Notes: generated from the letters alone by a model not told the origin. A stretch of DNA of 64,000 bases from Desulfocicer vacuolatum DSM 3385 (GCF_900176365.1 NZ_FWXY01000023.1:1-64000); one strand, 5' to 3'; positions 8,947 through 17,880 are shown, numbered from the stretch's first letter. Numbers and translations are program-made.

Positions 8947-9036
8947 ATATAAACCGCCACGGGCGGACCGTATTCTGATCCGGTTCTATCCACAACAAAG
9001 TCTGAAACACACCCCTGATTTGAGGAGTGCTTCATA
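8947..9036 (+). repeat. R1 palindromic repeat, full unit
   Basis: Starts TATAAACCGCCACGGGCGG and keeps CACAACAAAG. Hairpin B reads GAAACAC...GAGTGCTTC, where the usual TAC/GTA pairs are replaced by CAC/GTG. Confidence 0.75.
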
Positions 9037-9042
9037 ATAAAA

Positions 9043-9116
9043 AAATACTCTGCAAATCAAAGGCGTATTTCTATCTTTCTTGTGGGCAGAACGAAATCAG
9101 AATAAGATTTGCCCGG
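9043..9116 (-). repeat. R1 palindromic repeat, inverted copy
   Basis: Reverse orientation: AGGCGTATTTC, then CTTGTGGGCAGA, then TTTGCCCGG. It lies back to back with the preceding copy. Confidence 0.65.
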
Positions 9117-9414
9117 AAGCAAATTTTTTTTATCACCAACGCATTAAAAAGCGCACTCAGCCATGGTAAGCGGTACTGCTTTCCCACTTTTTTTCTCCAT
9201 ATGATCTATTTTAAAATCAATCTATATAACAAATCCCCCCGGCAATCGCAAAACCTTTTCCAAATCCGCACAATCGTGCCTCTTTTCCGGCATGGGCCGG
9301 GGAAAAACACCCTGATCATCCAAAGCCGCTATTCCCGGTCCTGTTCAACGGCATGGAGACAAGAAAAATCCCTTTTGGTGGGGCATTGATTTATACCCGG
9401 CCCGCATTAAATTC

Positions 9415-9443
9415 TTGACACATCAGAACCAGAACGTTAAACA
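9415..9443 (+). promoter_or_regulatory. Possible promoter of the OmpA/vWA lipoprotein gene
   Basis: A perfect TTGACA (9415-9420) with TAAACA 17 bases on, a weak -10. The start codon is about 130 bases downstream. Confidence 0.35.
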
Positions 9444-9570
9444 TATACACATATTACAAGCCTCAATATTGCCCATCCAAATAATGGGCCTTACATGAGC
9501 GCTCCATCAAAGCAGTACGACTCTATTCAGAATCATAAAAACACTGAAAATTTTTAAAAGGAGGATTTTC

Positions 9571-10794
9571 ATGGGAAAACGTATTCTAAAGGGACTTGTT
9601 GTTTTTGCATCAATGATGCTCATGGTTGCCTGCGCCGCCAAGGGACCCAACCAACCACTACCGGCATTTTCACCTGCCAAAATTGATGCCGCCGATTACA
9701 CCTCAAAAATCGATAATTTTATTGTTGTACTGGATGCATCCAGCTCCATGAACGATGCGTGCAAGGGCACCCCCAAGTATACCTTGGCCACGGAACTTAT
9801 TTCCAGAATGAACCAGACCGTCCCGGAACTTGGACAAAGCGCAGGCCTAAGATCTTTTGGACTTAATAAGTCCATGTCCACCCAGCTCCAGTATGGTATG
9901 ACAACCTATTCCACCGCCGATTTCGGTGCAGCCCTGAAAAAAATAACAAACATCAATGGATTTACTCCCATGGCCAAAGCCCTTGATGCCGTTGCCATGG
10001 ATCTGGACCAGGCAAAGGGGAAAAGTGCTCTGATCATTGTCAGTGACGGACTCCAAAATGCTGGGAATGCCATCGCATCAGCCCAGGCATTAAAAGACAA
10101 ATTCGGCTCTTCCCTGTGCATCTACCCTGTCCTTGTGGGTAATGCTGATTCAGGAATGACCCTGATGAAAAAAATTGCTGACATCGGTGGATGCGGCAGC
10201 TTTTCCAAGGCTGAAGCCCTTGTATCCAGCGCAGGCATGGCAGCCTTTGTGAAAGATGTTTTTCTCACTCACAAAGCCGCACCCAAAGACAGTGATAATG
10301 ACGGCGTTATTGATGACAACGATCTGTGCCCCGATACCCCCGCAGGTGTTGTGGTTGATCAGAACGGCTGCCCCCTGGACACAGATCAGGACGGCGTCTA
10401 TGACTACATGGACAAATGTCCGGGAACCCCCATGGGTGCACAGGTCAATGCCCAGGGTTGCTGGATTCTCGGATCTTTGCTCTTTGATTTCAATAAAGCA
10501 GACATCAAACCTGAAGGCTTTGGAGAGCTCAACGGTGTTGCTGCAATTTTGCAAAAAAATCCCGGTATGACCATCGTCCTTCAGGGTCATACAGACAACA
10601 TAGGAAGCGCAGCTTACAACCAGAAACTGTCCGTTAAAAGAGCCAATGCTGCCAAAGACTATCTTGTGAACAAGGGTATCAGTGCCGGACGCATCTCCTG
10701 TGAAGGATATGGTTTCAGCCAGCCTGTGGCCACCAACACAACGGAATTTGGCCGCTCCTTGAACAGGCGTGTGGCAATCAAACCGGAAATGTAA
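9571..10794 (+). CDS. OmpA-family lipoprotein with von Willebrand A and calcium-binding repeat domains
   Basis: 407 residues. A lipoprotein signal ends at C21 (LMVAC). A von Willebrand A domain follows with the metal-site motif DASSS at residues 55-59 (about 48-235). Next are two thrombospondin type 3-like calcium repeats (DSDNDGVIDDNDLCPDTP and DTDQDGVYDYMDKCPGTP, about 240-300). A C-terminal OmpA domain (about 302-407) begins at LLFDFNKADIKP and is predicted to bind peptidoglycan. The protein therefore looks anchored to the outer membrane by lipid and to the cell wall by OmpA, while presenting an adhesive vWA domain. GGAGG precedes the ATG. It stands alone, with a terminator at 10858-10894. 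Partner unknown. Confidence 0.88.
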   Translation: MGKRILKGLVVFASMMLMVACAAKGPNQPLPAFSPAKIDAADYTSKIDNFIVVLDASSSMNDACKGTPKYTLATELISRMNQTVPELGQSAGLRSFGLNKSMSTQLQYGMTTYSTADFGAALKKITNINGFTPMAKALDAVAMDLDQAKGKSALIIVSDGLQNAGNAIASAQALKDKFGSSLCIYPVLVGNADSGMTLMKKIADIGGCGSFSKAEALVSSAGMAAFVKDVFLTHKAAPKDSDNDGVIDDNDLCPDTPAGVVVDQNGCPLDTDQDGVYDYMDKCPGTPMGAQVNAQGCWILGSLLFDFNKADIKPEGFGELNGVAAILQKNPGMTIVLQGHTDNIGSAAYNQKLSVKRANAAKDYLVNKGISAGRISCEGYGFSQPVATNTTEFGRSLNRRVAIKPEM

Positions 10795-10857
10795 TCCTAC
10801 ATATATGGCTGATGTGAAAAAATGAATCATTGATATTATCATCGACCATGTAATATA

Positions 10858-10894
10858 AAAAAGCCCTCTGGAATATCTGTTCCAGGGGGTTTTT
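10858..10894 (+). terminator. Terminator after the OmpA lipoprotein gene
   Basis: GCCCTCTGGAA pairs with TTCCAGGGGGT across a 6-base loop, flanked by A and T runs (TTTTTATTTTA). Confidence 0.85.
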
Positions 10895-10928
10895 ATTTTA
10901 ATTTTATCTAAAAATTTTAAGGATGCAC

Positions 10929-11576
10929 ATGTTTTCCATTGAGCAGTTCAAGCAACAATATGAAGTTGAGCAAACCACTTTTTCCGTTGGAAATCATCGA
11001 TTAAAACTTTTTGTTCCCCGGAAAATTGATGCCTTTATCAACCCGGACGATCTTTTCAACAACTTCCCCCTGTGGTCAAAAATATGGGAGGCCACGGCAG
11101 TACTGGCCAGCCACATCTCCACCATAAAGGTTAATTCAGCCCATCGTTTTCTTGAAATCGGTGCCGGCATGGGGGTGGCCGGTCTTTCTTGTGCCGGAAT
11201 GGGGCATGCCATCACCATCACAGAATACAATGAAGATGCCCTTAATTTTGCCCGGGCCAATGCGATACTGAACAACATGGAGCCTGATATAGTTGCAAAG
11301 CTGGATTGGAACCAACCCATGGTTCAGGGGCAGTTTGACTATATCATTGGATCTGAGGTGGTATTCAAGGAAACTGATTTCCCGGGACTTTACTTCTTAT
11401 TTCAAAAATATTTAAAACCCGACGGAAAAATAATTCTTGCCGAAGGCATGCGAAAAACCTCATTGAAATTCATCCAGGAAATGGAAAAACATTATCAGAT
11501 TCGCATGAAAAAACAAACCATCGGTCCTAAAGAAAAAGCAGTGTCAGTGGTGCTCATGGAAATGAAGGAAAAATAA
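10929..11576 (+). CDS. SAM-dependent methyltransferase (METTL21/nicotinamide N-methyltransferase-like)
   Basis: 215 residues from the ATG at 10929, chosen because TTTTAAGG is 6 bases upstream; the ATG at 10923 would overlap that site. The SAM-binding motif I is clear, RFLEIGAGMGVAGLSCAG near residue 75, followed by the acidic TEYNEDALNFARANA. The N-terminal FPLWSKIWEATAVLASHI resembles the signature (a W/E-A-x-x-L-A helix) of the group that includes protein-lysine methyltransferases of the METTL21 type. The substrate cannot be inferred. It is likely a single-gene unit, as a terminator lies before it and a convergent gene after it. Confidence 0.75.
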   Translation: MFSIEQFKQQYEVEQTTFSVGNHRLKLFVPRKIDAFINPDDLFNNFPLWSKIWEATAVLASHISTIKVNSAHRFLEIGAGMGVAGLSCAGMGHAITITEYNEDALNFARANAILNNMEPDIVAKLDWNQPMVQGQFDYIIGSEVVFKETDFPGLYFLFQKYLKPDGKIILAEGMRKTSLKFIQEMEKHYQIRMKKQTIGPKEKAVSVVLMEMKEK

Positions 11577-11622
11577 AATTTGGTTCCATCCGTGGGGCCT
11601 ATAATCTGTTTCAAAATTGCGT

Positions 11623-12918
11623 TCATGACCGGGAATCCGGCACATCAACTTTATTTAAAAGCCAGAGCCCTACCGTGAAAAGTAATAAAAGACTTAAAAC
11701 CCCCCAGCGGGTATGACCGGAAATTTTTGCGATCCCTCCCATGAGAAGCGGTCCAGAAATGGCTGCAAATTTTCCAAAAACATTGAAAAAACCAAAGAAT
11801 TCTCCGCTTTGTTCCATGGGGATCAAGCTGGCAAAAAAGCTGCGGCTCAGGGCCTGGATACCCCCCATGGACGAAGCAACCAGAAAGGCAATGCCCCAGA
11901 ACATCCCCACTTTAAGTGCATGGCTGTGAATTTGGGGAAGCCAGAATGCCATGAACGTGATCACACAATATACGGCAATACCCCACATCAGCATGGTCTT
12001 AGGTGAAAACCGCCGGGCCAGTTTTCCATAGACCAGGGCAAAGGGAAATGCAATGATCTGGATGAACAAGATAACAACAATCAACATGGTGACGCTGAAG
12101 CCAAGATCCCGCCCATAGGCTGTGGACATACTAATAATGGTTCCCACTCCGTCAATGTAAAAGAAATAGGCCCCCAGAAACATAAACACAGATTGATGGG
12201 TACGGATACGTTGAAAAGTGTGCCATAATCTACGAAAACTCTCCCGCACCGGGCGACGGGATGGTGCAAAGGCATGTTTTTGTTGAACTGTTTTCATCAA
12301 TGGCAGAGAAAACAAAAACCACCAGACAGCCACCACCATAAACCCCATGCGGGTAGGTGCCACGGGCAGGCCCCCATGGGCAATGTCTCCTGTAGCTGTA
12401 ATACGCCATAAAATAAACAAAAACGGGACCACACTGCCGATATATCCCCATGCATATCCCCGGGATGAAACCAGATCCATGCGCTCCCGGGGGGTCACAT
12501 CCACCAGAAAGGCATCGTAAAAAAGATTGGCCCCGGCCCATCCCACCCGGGCTAAAACAAAAAAGGCCAAACACAGTCCCCACATACCCTGCCCGATTCC
12601 CATGAGGGCCAGGGTGAAAAAAAGCCCCAGACCGAGAAAACAGAGGAATAATGTTTTTTTCTTATCCTGATAGTCGGCCATGGCTCCCAGAACCGGTGAT
12701 AAAAATGCCAGAATAAAAGAAGCTCCGGCATTGGCAAACCCCCAATAGGCCGTGGAAACCGTATTGGGAAGCCCGGCAGCGGCCACGTCCTTGAAAAAAA
12801 CAGGCATGACAGCCGTTATCATCACCAGCACAAAGGCGGAATTTCCAACATCGTACAAAATCCAGCCCGTCTCTTCCTTTGTATGGGCGCCATGGCCGGG
12901 CCCAAAGAGATCAGTCAT
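11623..12918 (-). CDS. MFS transporter of the UMF1/Atg22-like family
   Basis: 431 residues with about twelve hydrophobic helices. The N-terminal signature WILYDVGNSAFVLVMITAVMPVFF and the ARVGWAGANLFYDAFL segment are typical of the UMF1 family of major facilitator proteins, which includes Atg22-like amino-acid effluxers. The bacterial substrate is generally unknown. Its start overlaps the end of the TrpR-like gene by 8 bases, implying translational coupling, so the substrate may be linked to whatever that regulator senses. Confidence 0.85.
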   Translation of the reverse strand: MTDLFGPGHGAHTKEETGWILYDVGNSAFVLVMITAVMPVFFKDVAAAGLPNTVSTAYWGFANAGASFILAFLSPVLGAMADYQDKKKTLFLCFLGLGLFFTLALMGIGQGMWGLCLAFFVLARVGWAGANLFYDAFLVDVTPRERMDLVSSRGYAWGYIGSVVPFLFILWRITATGDIAHGGLPVAPTRMGFMVVAVWWFLFSLPLMKTVQQKHAFAPSRRPVRESFRRLWHTFQRIRTHQSVFMFLGAYFFYIDGVGTIISMSTAYGRDLGFSVTMLIVVILFIQIIAFPFALVYGKLARRFSPKTMLMWGIAVYCVITFMAFWLPQIHSHALKVGMFWGIAFLVASSMGGIQALSRSFFASLIPMEQSGEFFGFFNVFGKFAAISGPLLMGGIAKISGHTRWGVLSLLLLFTVGLWLLNKVDVPDSRS

Positions 12919-13183
12919 CCTTACCTTCTTTGAGCAATCGAAGCACCATGGAATTTTTGTTTTTTAATATTTTGGAGCCCCGGGTGATTTTACACAGGCT
13001 TATACCGTATTTTTCAGCAATCTTACGCTGGGTGATACCCAGATTAAGATCTTTGAGCAATTTCCAGCGAAGGGAAAGATCAGCCAGTTCTCCGGGGGTA
13101 AAGAGATCCTGAAACAGGGCGTCAAGATCTTCCAGGTCATCAACGGATAGAACGGCGCTCAACAACTCTTTATCAACGGGCAT
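12911..13183 (-). CDS. TrpR-superfamily helix-turn-helix regulator
   Basis: 90 residues from the ATG at 13183, preceded by AAGGAG 7 bases upstream; an in-frame ATG at 13207 lacks a site. The segment ELADLSLRWKLLKDLNLGITQRKIAEKYGIS is the TrpR/YerC-like helix-turn-helix with its flanking helices. The family ranges from the tryptophan repressor to YerC/YecD proteins of unclear ligand, and length and sequence do not decide between them. It is translationally coupled to the following MFS transporter. Autoregulation of this small operon is plausible, but no operator was identified. Confidence 0.82.
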   Translation of the reverse strand: MPVDKELLSAVLSVDDLEDLDALFQDLFTPGELADLSLRWKLLKDLNLGITQRKIAEKYGISLCKITRGSKILKNKNSMVLRLLKEGKDD

Positions 13184-13366
13184 TTTTTTCTCCTTGCTTG
13201 CATTCAATTATTTTTATTCACCGGAACCTTCAGATACAATGGGAATAAAATTACACCATTTTATTTTTTTTTAAAAGAAATATGAAAATTTTAAAAACAT
13301 GGGTATTATATCTGTTTAACCTCCGGAACCTGACCACGTATCAGGAAGCAGGCCTGGATCTTTTTT

Positions 13367-13437
13367 ATCAAAGCGCATTCTGATCCGGTTCTGCTCACAG
13401 CAAAGCTTGGAATATTCCCCTTGCGGCGTGTTTCATA
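13367..13437 (+). repeat. R1 palindromic repeat, 5'-truncated
   Basis: Retains CATTCTGATCCGGTTCTG, the CACAGCAAAGCTT linker and a decayed hairpin B ending TTTCATATAAAA. Confidence 0.6.
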
Positions 13438-13532
13438 TAAAAACGGACATATCCTGTCAGATGCAACAAATATTAAAGATGGCATCAACCGCCCCGGAGG
13501 GCAATGGAGACCGGCCCGGGACTGTAGTAAAA
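13438..13532 (+). repeat. R3 motif with R2-like segment
   Basis: CGGACATATCCTGTCAGA and GCAACAAATATTAAA are followed by GGAGGGCAATGG...GGACTGTAG. That tail parallels GACGGGCAATGG...GGAACTGTAG of the R2 element, so this looks like a decayed relative. Confidence 0.5.
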
Positions 13533-13569
13533 AAATAAACATCATAACTAATACCAAGGACGTAATAGA

Positions 13570-14343
13570 ATGAATGGTAAAATGCTCGAAACGATTTTAG
13601 ATCAGGTGGCAAACGGCGGACTTTCCGTGGAAAATGCCCGGGAAAAATTGGAACATCTGTCCTTTGAAGACATTGAAATTGCACACATTGATCACCACAG
13701 ATCCATACGCAAGGGATTTCCCGAAGTTATTTTCGGCCAGGGAAAAACAGCTGCCCAGATCACCCGGATACTCCAGGCCATGGCATCTTCTGAGGAAGTG
13801 ATACTTGTCACCCGCATCAGTAAAGACAAGGCACAACAGGTGATGGAAAGCATCACAGCAGCCACCTATGACGAGGAGGCCCGGATTCTACAGCTGCAAA
13901 AGAATCCACCAGAAATAATAAACAAAGGCGAAATTCTTGTGATTTCTGCAGGGACATCTGACATCCCCGTTGCCCGGGAAGCTGCCATCACGGCCCGGGC
14001 CATGGGAAACCGGGTCACCACTGTGTTTGATGTGGGGGTGGCGGGCATTCATCGCCTGTTTGCCCATAAAAAAATCATTGAGCAGGCATCGGTGATTGTG
14101 GTGGTTGCAGGCATGGAAGGCGCCCTTCCCAGCGTGGTGGCAGGCATGGTAAAATCCCCTGTGATCGCTGTTCCCACCAGCATTGGATATGGCACCAGCT
14201 TTGGCGGCATGACAGCTCTTTTATCCATGCTCAATGCCTGCAGCTCAAACATTGCCGTGGTAAACATAGACAATGGATTTGGCGGAGGGCACATGGCTGC
14301 CACCATCAATCGCCTCACGGCCCTGATCCATGACACCCCCTGA
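13570..14343 (+). CDS. larB: LarB, nickel-pincer nucleotide biosynthesis (NAD-analogue carboxylase/hydrolase)
   Basis: 257 residues resembling LarB along its length: an N-terminal helical part (LSFEDIEIAHIDHHRSIRKG, then PEVIFGQGKT) and a C-terminal AIR carboxylase (PurE)-like domain (VISAGTSDIPVAREA, AGMEGALPSVVAG). LarB carboxylates nicotinic acid adenine dinucleotide and releases AMP, the first step to the nickel-pincer cofactor of lactate racemase. LarC and LarE, needed for later steps, are not in the window. The stop overlaps the start of the histidine kinase gene by one base (TGATG), so the two are co-translated. Confidence 0.9.
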   Translation: MNGKMLETILDQVANGGLSVENAREKLEHLSFEDIEIAHIDHHRSIRKGFPEVIFGQGKTAAQITRILQAMASSEEVILVTRISKDKAQQVMESITAATYDEEARILQLQKNPPEIINKGEILVISAGTSDIPVAREAAITARAMGNRVTTVFDVGVAGIHRLFAHKKIIEQASVIVVVAGMEGALPSVVAGMVKSPVIAVPTSIGYGTSFGGMTALLSMLNACSSNIAVVNIDNGFGGGHMAATINRLTALIHDTP

Positions 14344-15839
14344 TGGAAAACATTTGTATGAATAAAACCATATGCATTGTAAATTGCCCGGAAAATTCCA
14401 TTGAAATCAAAGGTTCCATTTTTTATGCAGACACGGAATTTGCAAACATGACCCGGGGAGAACTCCTGGAAGAGATGTCGCACATGCAAAGAGCGGCAAT
14501 TGTCTTTATTTATTTCAACGACGATCTTTTAAATGACCGTCATGCCATAAAACAACTCATCCCCGGCATGGGCGCCACAGTTGTCATTGCCATGGTATCT
14601 TCCACGCACATTTCCATGGGAATCACAGCCCTTGGGATGGGGGCATCTGACTTCATGATTTTACCGGCGGACGGCACAACCTTTGACATCTATGTTAAAC
14701 GTGCCATGGATAAAATATGCATCCAAAAAGAACTGCTGTTTAAAAATGAATATTATAAAAGTCGTTACAGCCAGTCTGAAAAAAAGTATAAACAGCTTTT
14801 TAATGAAGTTCCCTGTTTTATTTTCACCTTGAATAAGGATTATCTGATCACCGACTCCAACCGAAAGTTCAATGAATATTTTGGCAATCACATTGGAGAA
14901 TATTGTTTTGGTATTTGTAAAAACAGAGATGATCCTTGTCGCATCTGCCCCGTGCAACTGACCTACGAAGATGGTGAGAACCATGCATTGGAATCGGAAA
15001 TCATCTCATCGGACGGTGTTAAACACATTGTTCTTTCGTGGACAGCCCCCATTCGTGACAGCGCAGGCAATATAAATAAAGTACTTGTCATGCTGACAGA
15101 CATCACAGAAGTCAGACGGCTGGAGGATCACCTCTCATCCCTTGGGGTAATGATCGGCTCCATATCCCACGGCATAAAAGGGCTTTTAACCAGCCTGGAC
15201 AGCGGCATGTATCTGATAAACACAGGGTTCAAAAAAGGGGATATGACCCGCATCAGTGAAGGGCTTGAGATATCCAACCAGATCACAGAAAGAATTAAAA
15301 AGCTGGTGCTGGATATTTTGTATTATACAAAGACAAGACGGCCTGTATGGCAGAAGGTTTCTGCCAGGGGTTTCATTGACGAGGTGATGATGCCCATCAT
15401 CCCTGCTGCCGGACAAAGCGACATTAAACTCCAGCTCAATGTGCAATGCGAAACCCATGATGACTATTTTGAAATTGATGAAAAAAGCCTGCAATCAGCA
15501 TTTATCAATATTCTTGAAAACAGTATTGATGCCTGTGTCGCTTCGGGCACGGCCAGGAACTGCACCATTCTTTTTCATTGTCGCATCAAGGCAGATAAGA
15601 TAGTTTTTCTCATAAAAGATGATGGAAAAGGCATGGATGCCATGACCCTGAAAAATATATTCACCATCTTTTTTTCTTCCAAGGGTAAACAGGGCACGGG
15701 TCTTGGGCTTTACATCACCAACAAAGTCATTGAGCAGCACAGTGGAGAAATCAAGGTCCGCTCATCTCTGGACACCGGTACTAAATTTCTCATCAAAATG
15801 CCGCGAATTATTCCCCGCACCGCCAAAAAGAAACATTGA
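14343..15839 (+). CDS. Receiver-like/PAS sensor histidine kinase coupled to larB
   Basis: 498 residues. The N-terminal 130 residues resemble a receiver domain (FIYFNDDLL, VVIAMVSSTHISMGITALGMGASDFMILPA), but a phosphoacceptor aspartate is not evident. A PAS domain follows (about 145-265), with the cysteine pattern CFGIC...DDPCRICPV common in sulfate-reducer sensors. The kinase part has H276 (SISHGIKGLL), the N box (FINILENSIDAC) and G boxes (DDGKGMD, GTGLGLY). There are no membrane segments, so it is cytoplasmic. No response regulator lies beside it. The larB overlap suggests a link to nickel-pincer metabolism, which is inference from position. Confidence 0.85.
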   Translation: MENICMNKTICIVNCPENSIEIKGSIFYADTEFANMTRGELLEEMSHMQRAAIVFIYFNDDLLNDRHAIKQLIPGMGATVVIAMVSSTHISMGITALGMGASDFMILPADGTTFDIYVKRAMDKICIQKELLFKNEYYKSRYSQSEKKYKQLFNEVPCFIFTLNKDYLITDSNRKFNEYFGNHIGEYCFGICKNRDDPCRICPVQLTYEDGENHALESEIISSDGVKHIVLSWTAPIRDSAGNINKVLVMLTDITEVRRLEDHLSSLGVMIGSISHGIKGLLTSLDSGMYLINTGFKKGDMTRISEGLEISNQITERIKKLVLDILYYTKTRRPVWQKVSARGFIDEVMMPIIPAAGQSDIKLQLNVQCETHDDYFEIDEKSLQSAFINILENSIDACVASGTARNCTILFHCRIKADKIVFLIKDDGKGMDAMTLKNIFTIFFSSKGKQGTGLGLYITNKVIEQHSGEIKVRSSLDTGTKFLIKMPRIIPRTAKKKH

Positions 15840-15851
15840 GTTTCCGGCATT

Positions 15852-15958
15852 TCCCGTGGCGGTTTATATGAAATACTCCGCAAAGCAGGGGTGTATTTCA
15901 AGCTTTGTTGTGGGCGAAGCAAGGACAGAATTACGGTCTGCCCGTGGCAGTTATATAA
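15852..15958 (-). repeat. R1 palindromic repeat, inverted
   Basis: Inverted full unit (TGAAATACTCC...GGGGTGTATTTCA, then CTTTGTTGTGGGC, then GGTCTGCCCGTGGC), preceded by the end of a second unit. It sits between two convergent genes. Confidence 0.7.
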
Positions 15959-15969
15959 AAAAGTTTACC

Positions 15970-17124
15970 TCAGCAATGGGGCATAAGAATGTCAAACAAT
16001 TGTTTTTCTGTCAATGGCACAGGGTTACCTTTCATGCTGCTGGATTTCAGGGCCTGGCAGCTCAATTGCTGACACTTCACCTTGTTGAGCCCATACCGGG
16101 AAAGGGGCGGCAGGGGGAGATACCGAACCATATTATCAATCCATTGAACAGCATCCCAGGGAGCAGCCCCTGGATTTCCAGTTAAAATGGAAGCAATCTC
16201 CCCAAGCTTTTTAACCACATGGCCATGGGCTTCATCCCTGCTGCTTTCTGTGAGATTCACGGCCATACAAGGCCCCAGCAACCGTGCACAAATGACCCCG
16301 TGGGGGGCCGGAATCATCCCCCCCATGGGACCGGCAATGCCATGCACGACACCCAGTTTTGCATTGGCAAGAGCAACACCGCTGAAAAGGGCGGCAAGGC
16401 TCATATCTTCCCTGGCTGCCAGATCATCTCCCCTGTCATGGGCTGCTTTAAGGGAGGCAGCCACCCTTTTGATTCCCTCCCGACACAGGGCATCTGTCAA
16501 AGGATTTGAAAATCGTGAAATAAAAGCTTCCATGAGCTGGGTCAAGGCATCCATGCCCGAAGATGCCGTAACAACGGGGGATACACCCATTGACAGTTCA
16601 GGGTCCACAATGGCCACATCCGGTGCCATAAAAGGACTTCTAAGACTGACTTTAACCCCGTGTTCCGGGGCCGCAAGCACACTGTTAAATGTAACTTCAG
16701 CACCAGTCCCGGCAGTGGTGGGCAATGCCACAAATGGAAGAGGATGGGCAGCAAGGGGCTTTCCTTTGCCAATCACCTCAAGATAATCCATGGCAGGCAA
16801 AGGATTGGTGGCAAGGGCTGCAATGGCCTTGCCAACATCCACAACACTGCCCCCGCCCACGGCAATGACAAGATCCACGCCCCGGCTTTGGGCTATTTTT
16901 GCCCCCTGCTCCGCCTGATCAACGGTGGGTTCCCCTTTCTGGGAAAAACAGGTGCAACAGATATTGTTTTGTCCAAGCGCGACTTGAATATCATTGAAAC
17001 GGGATGTGTCAGATCCTGACACCAACAAGGCATTACACCCCATGCCTGAGGCAACCTCTCCAAGCCTTCCAGCTTCTTTTCTGCCAAAATAAATTGTTGT
17101 CGGGGTGCTGAAAGAAAATTTCAT
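15970..17124 (-). CDS. Iron-containing alcohol dehydrogenase
   Basis: 384 residues of the group III metal-dependent alcohol dehydrogenase family. Visible are the NAD-binding GGGSVVDVGKAIA, PTTAGTGAEVT, the metal-ligand region DALTQLMEAFISR and GVVHGIAGPMGG, and the later histidine in APHGVICA. The family oxidises primary alcohols or reduces aldehydes with NAD(P). The substrate is not predictable. It lies 3 bases before the SH3-protein gene, which is transcribed first (17880 to 17128), so the two share a transcript. Confidence 0.92.
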   Translation of the reverse strand: MKFSFSTPTTIYFGRKEAGRLGEVASGMGCNALLVSGSDTSRFNDIQVALGQNNICCTCFSQKGEPTVDQAEQGAKIAQSRGVDLVIAVGGGSVVDVGKAIAALATNPLPAMDYLEVIGKGKPLAAHPLPFVALPTTAGTGAEVTFNSVLAAPEHGVKVSLRSPFMAPDVAIVDPELSMGVSPVVTASSGMDALTQLMEAFISRFSNPLTDALCREGIKRVAASLKAAHDRGDDLAAREDMSLAALFSGVALANAKLGVVHGIAGPMGGMIPAPHGVICARLLGPCMAVNLTESSRDEAHGHVVKKLGEIASILTGNPGAAPWDAVQWIDNMVRYLPLPPLSRYGLNKVKCQQLSCQALKSSSMKGNPVPLTEKQLFDILMPHC

Positions 17125-17127
17125 ATG

Positions 17128-17880
17128 TCAACTCAAAAGCCTTCCTGATTTTTTTCGACTTCCGGTCATGCTTTTACCCATGAGCCACCCTGCCAGCAAC
17201 ACCCCGGCCCCGGAAACAAACCATTTAATCATCCCTGTTTTAAGGGGCTCATCCCCGGATGCCGTCAGGGAGTTCACCTTTTGGGTTAACTCTTTCACTT
17301 CTTTTTTCAAGGTCTCATTTTCAGTGATAAGGCCTCCGGATTCAATGCTTGATTTAAGGGTGTCCATGGCGGTTTTTAATTTATTGACAGCCGATTCCAG
17401 GTTGATATTTTTTTCCTGCAATACTTTTTTCCCCGTCTGGCTTGCCTTGAGCGACGCTGCAAGCTCAGCGATTTGTTTCTGATATTTTTGGGCAACAGTG
17501 TCAGCGCTGGAGGAAAATGATGCATTGGATGCCTCACTTGCCTTTAAGGCTTTTTCAAGTTCCATGATTTTTAAATTTAATTTATCAATGAGAATGGTCT
17601 TGGGGGTTTCCCTGGTGATATATTGTTTTTCAACCCAGCCCTCATCTCCCTCCATGGTTCTGACTTTAAGATGGGTGGCACCTTTTTCCAATATTTCCAA
17701 CACTGTATTGCTTCTCAGGGTGCGGACCACATTAAAGTTACTCCCGGGACCCTTCCGCATGGTCAAAATCAGCATATCAGATACATAACCGGTTTCAGCA
17801 TGGGAAACACCACAAAATATCAATGGCACCAATATCAAAAAAATTAAACTTGAAATTTTGCCGGGCACCGTTATTTTCAT
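17128..17880 (-). CDS. Exported SH3-domain protein with coiled coil and C-terminal anchor (YgiM/TIGR04211-like)
   Basis: 250 residues. A signal peptide (about 1-28, cleaving near SHAET) is followed by a bacterial SH3 domain (about 30-92, MLILTMRKGPGSNFNVVRTL ... EGWVEKQYI). A long coiled coil follows (about 95-210), then one membrane helix (about 215-235, WFVSGAGVLLAGWLMGKSM) with a basic tail. This is the architecture of YgiM-like proteins of unknown function, thought to lie in the periplasm against the inner membrane. It precedes the iron alcohol dehydrogenase with a 3-base gap. Confidence 0.8.
   Translation of the reverse strand: MKITVPGKISSLIFLILVPLIFCGVSHAETGYVSDMLILTMRKGPGSNFNVVRTLRSNTVLEILEKGATHLKVRTMEGDEGWVEKQYITRETPKTILIDKLNLKIMELEKALKASEASNASFSSSADTVAQKYQKQIAELAASLKASQTGKKVLQEKNINLESAVNKLKTAMDTLKSSIESGGLITENETLKKEVKELTQKVNSLTASGDEPLKTGMIKWFVSGAGVLLAGWLMGKSMTGSRKKSGRLLS

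Larger units (their letters stand above)
8895..9570. other. Divergent intergenic region between resB and the OmpA lipoprotein gene
   Basis: About 675 bases with two R1 repeats in opposite orientations (8947-9036 and 9043-9116), so a large palindrome is possible. The rest, 9117-9410, has no recognisable gene. A TTGACA at 9415 may be the promoter for the downstream lipoprotein. Confidence 0.5.
13184..13569. other. Intergenic stretch upstream of larB
   Basis: AT-rich from 13200 to 13320, then a 5'-truncated R1 repeat (13367-13437) fused directly to an R3/R2-like segment (13438-13532). No gene seen. Confidence 0.5.

Noticed and set aside
8895-9035. N-terminal extension of ResB of 47 residues
   Set aside because: The extra codons are an R1 repeat read in frame. 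An ATG with a ribosome site at 8894 gives a normal ResB.
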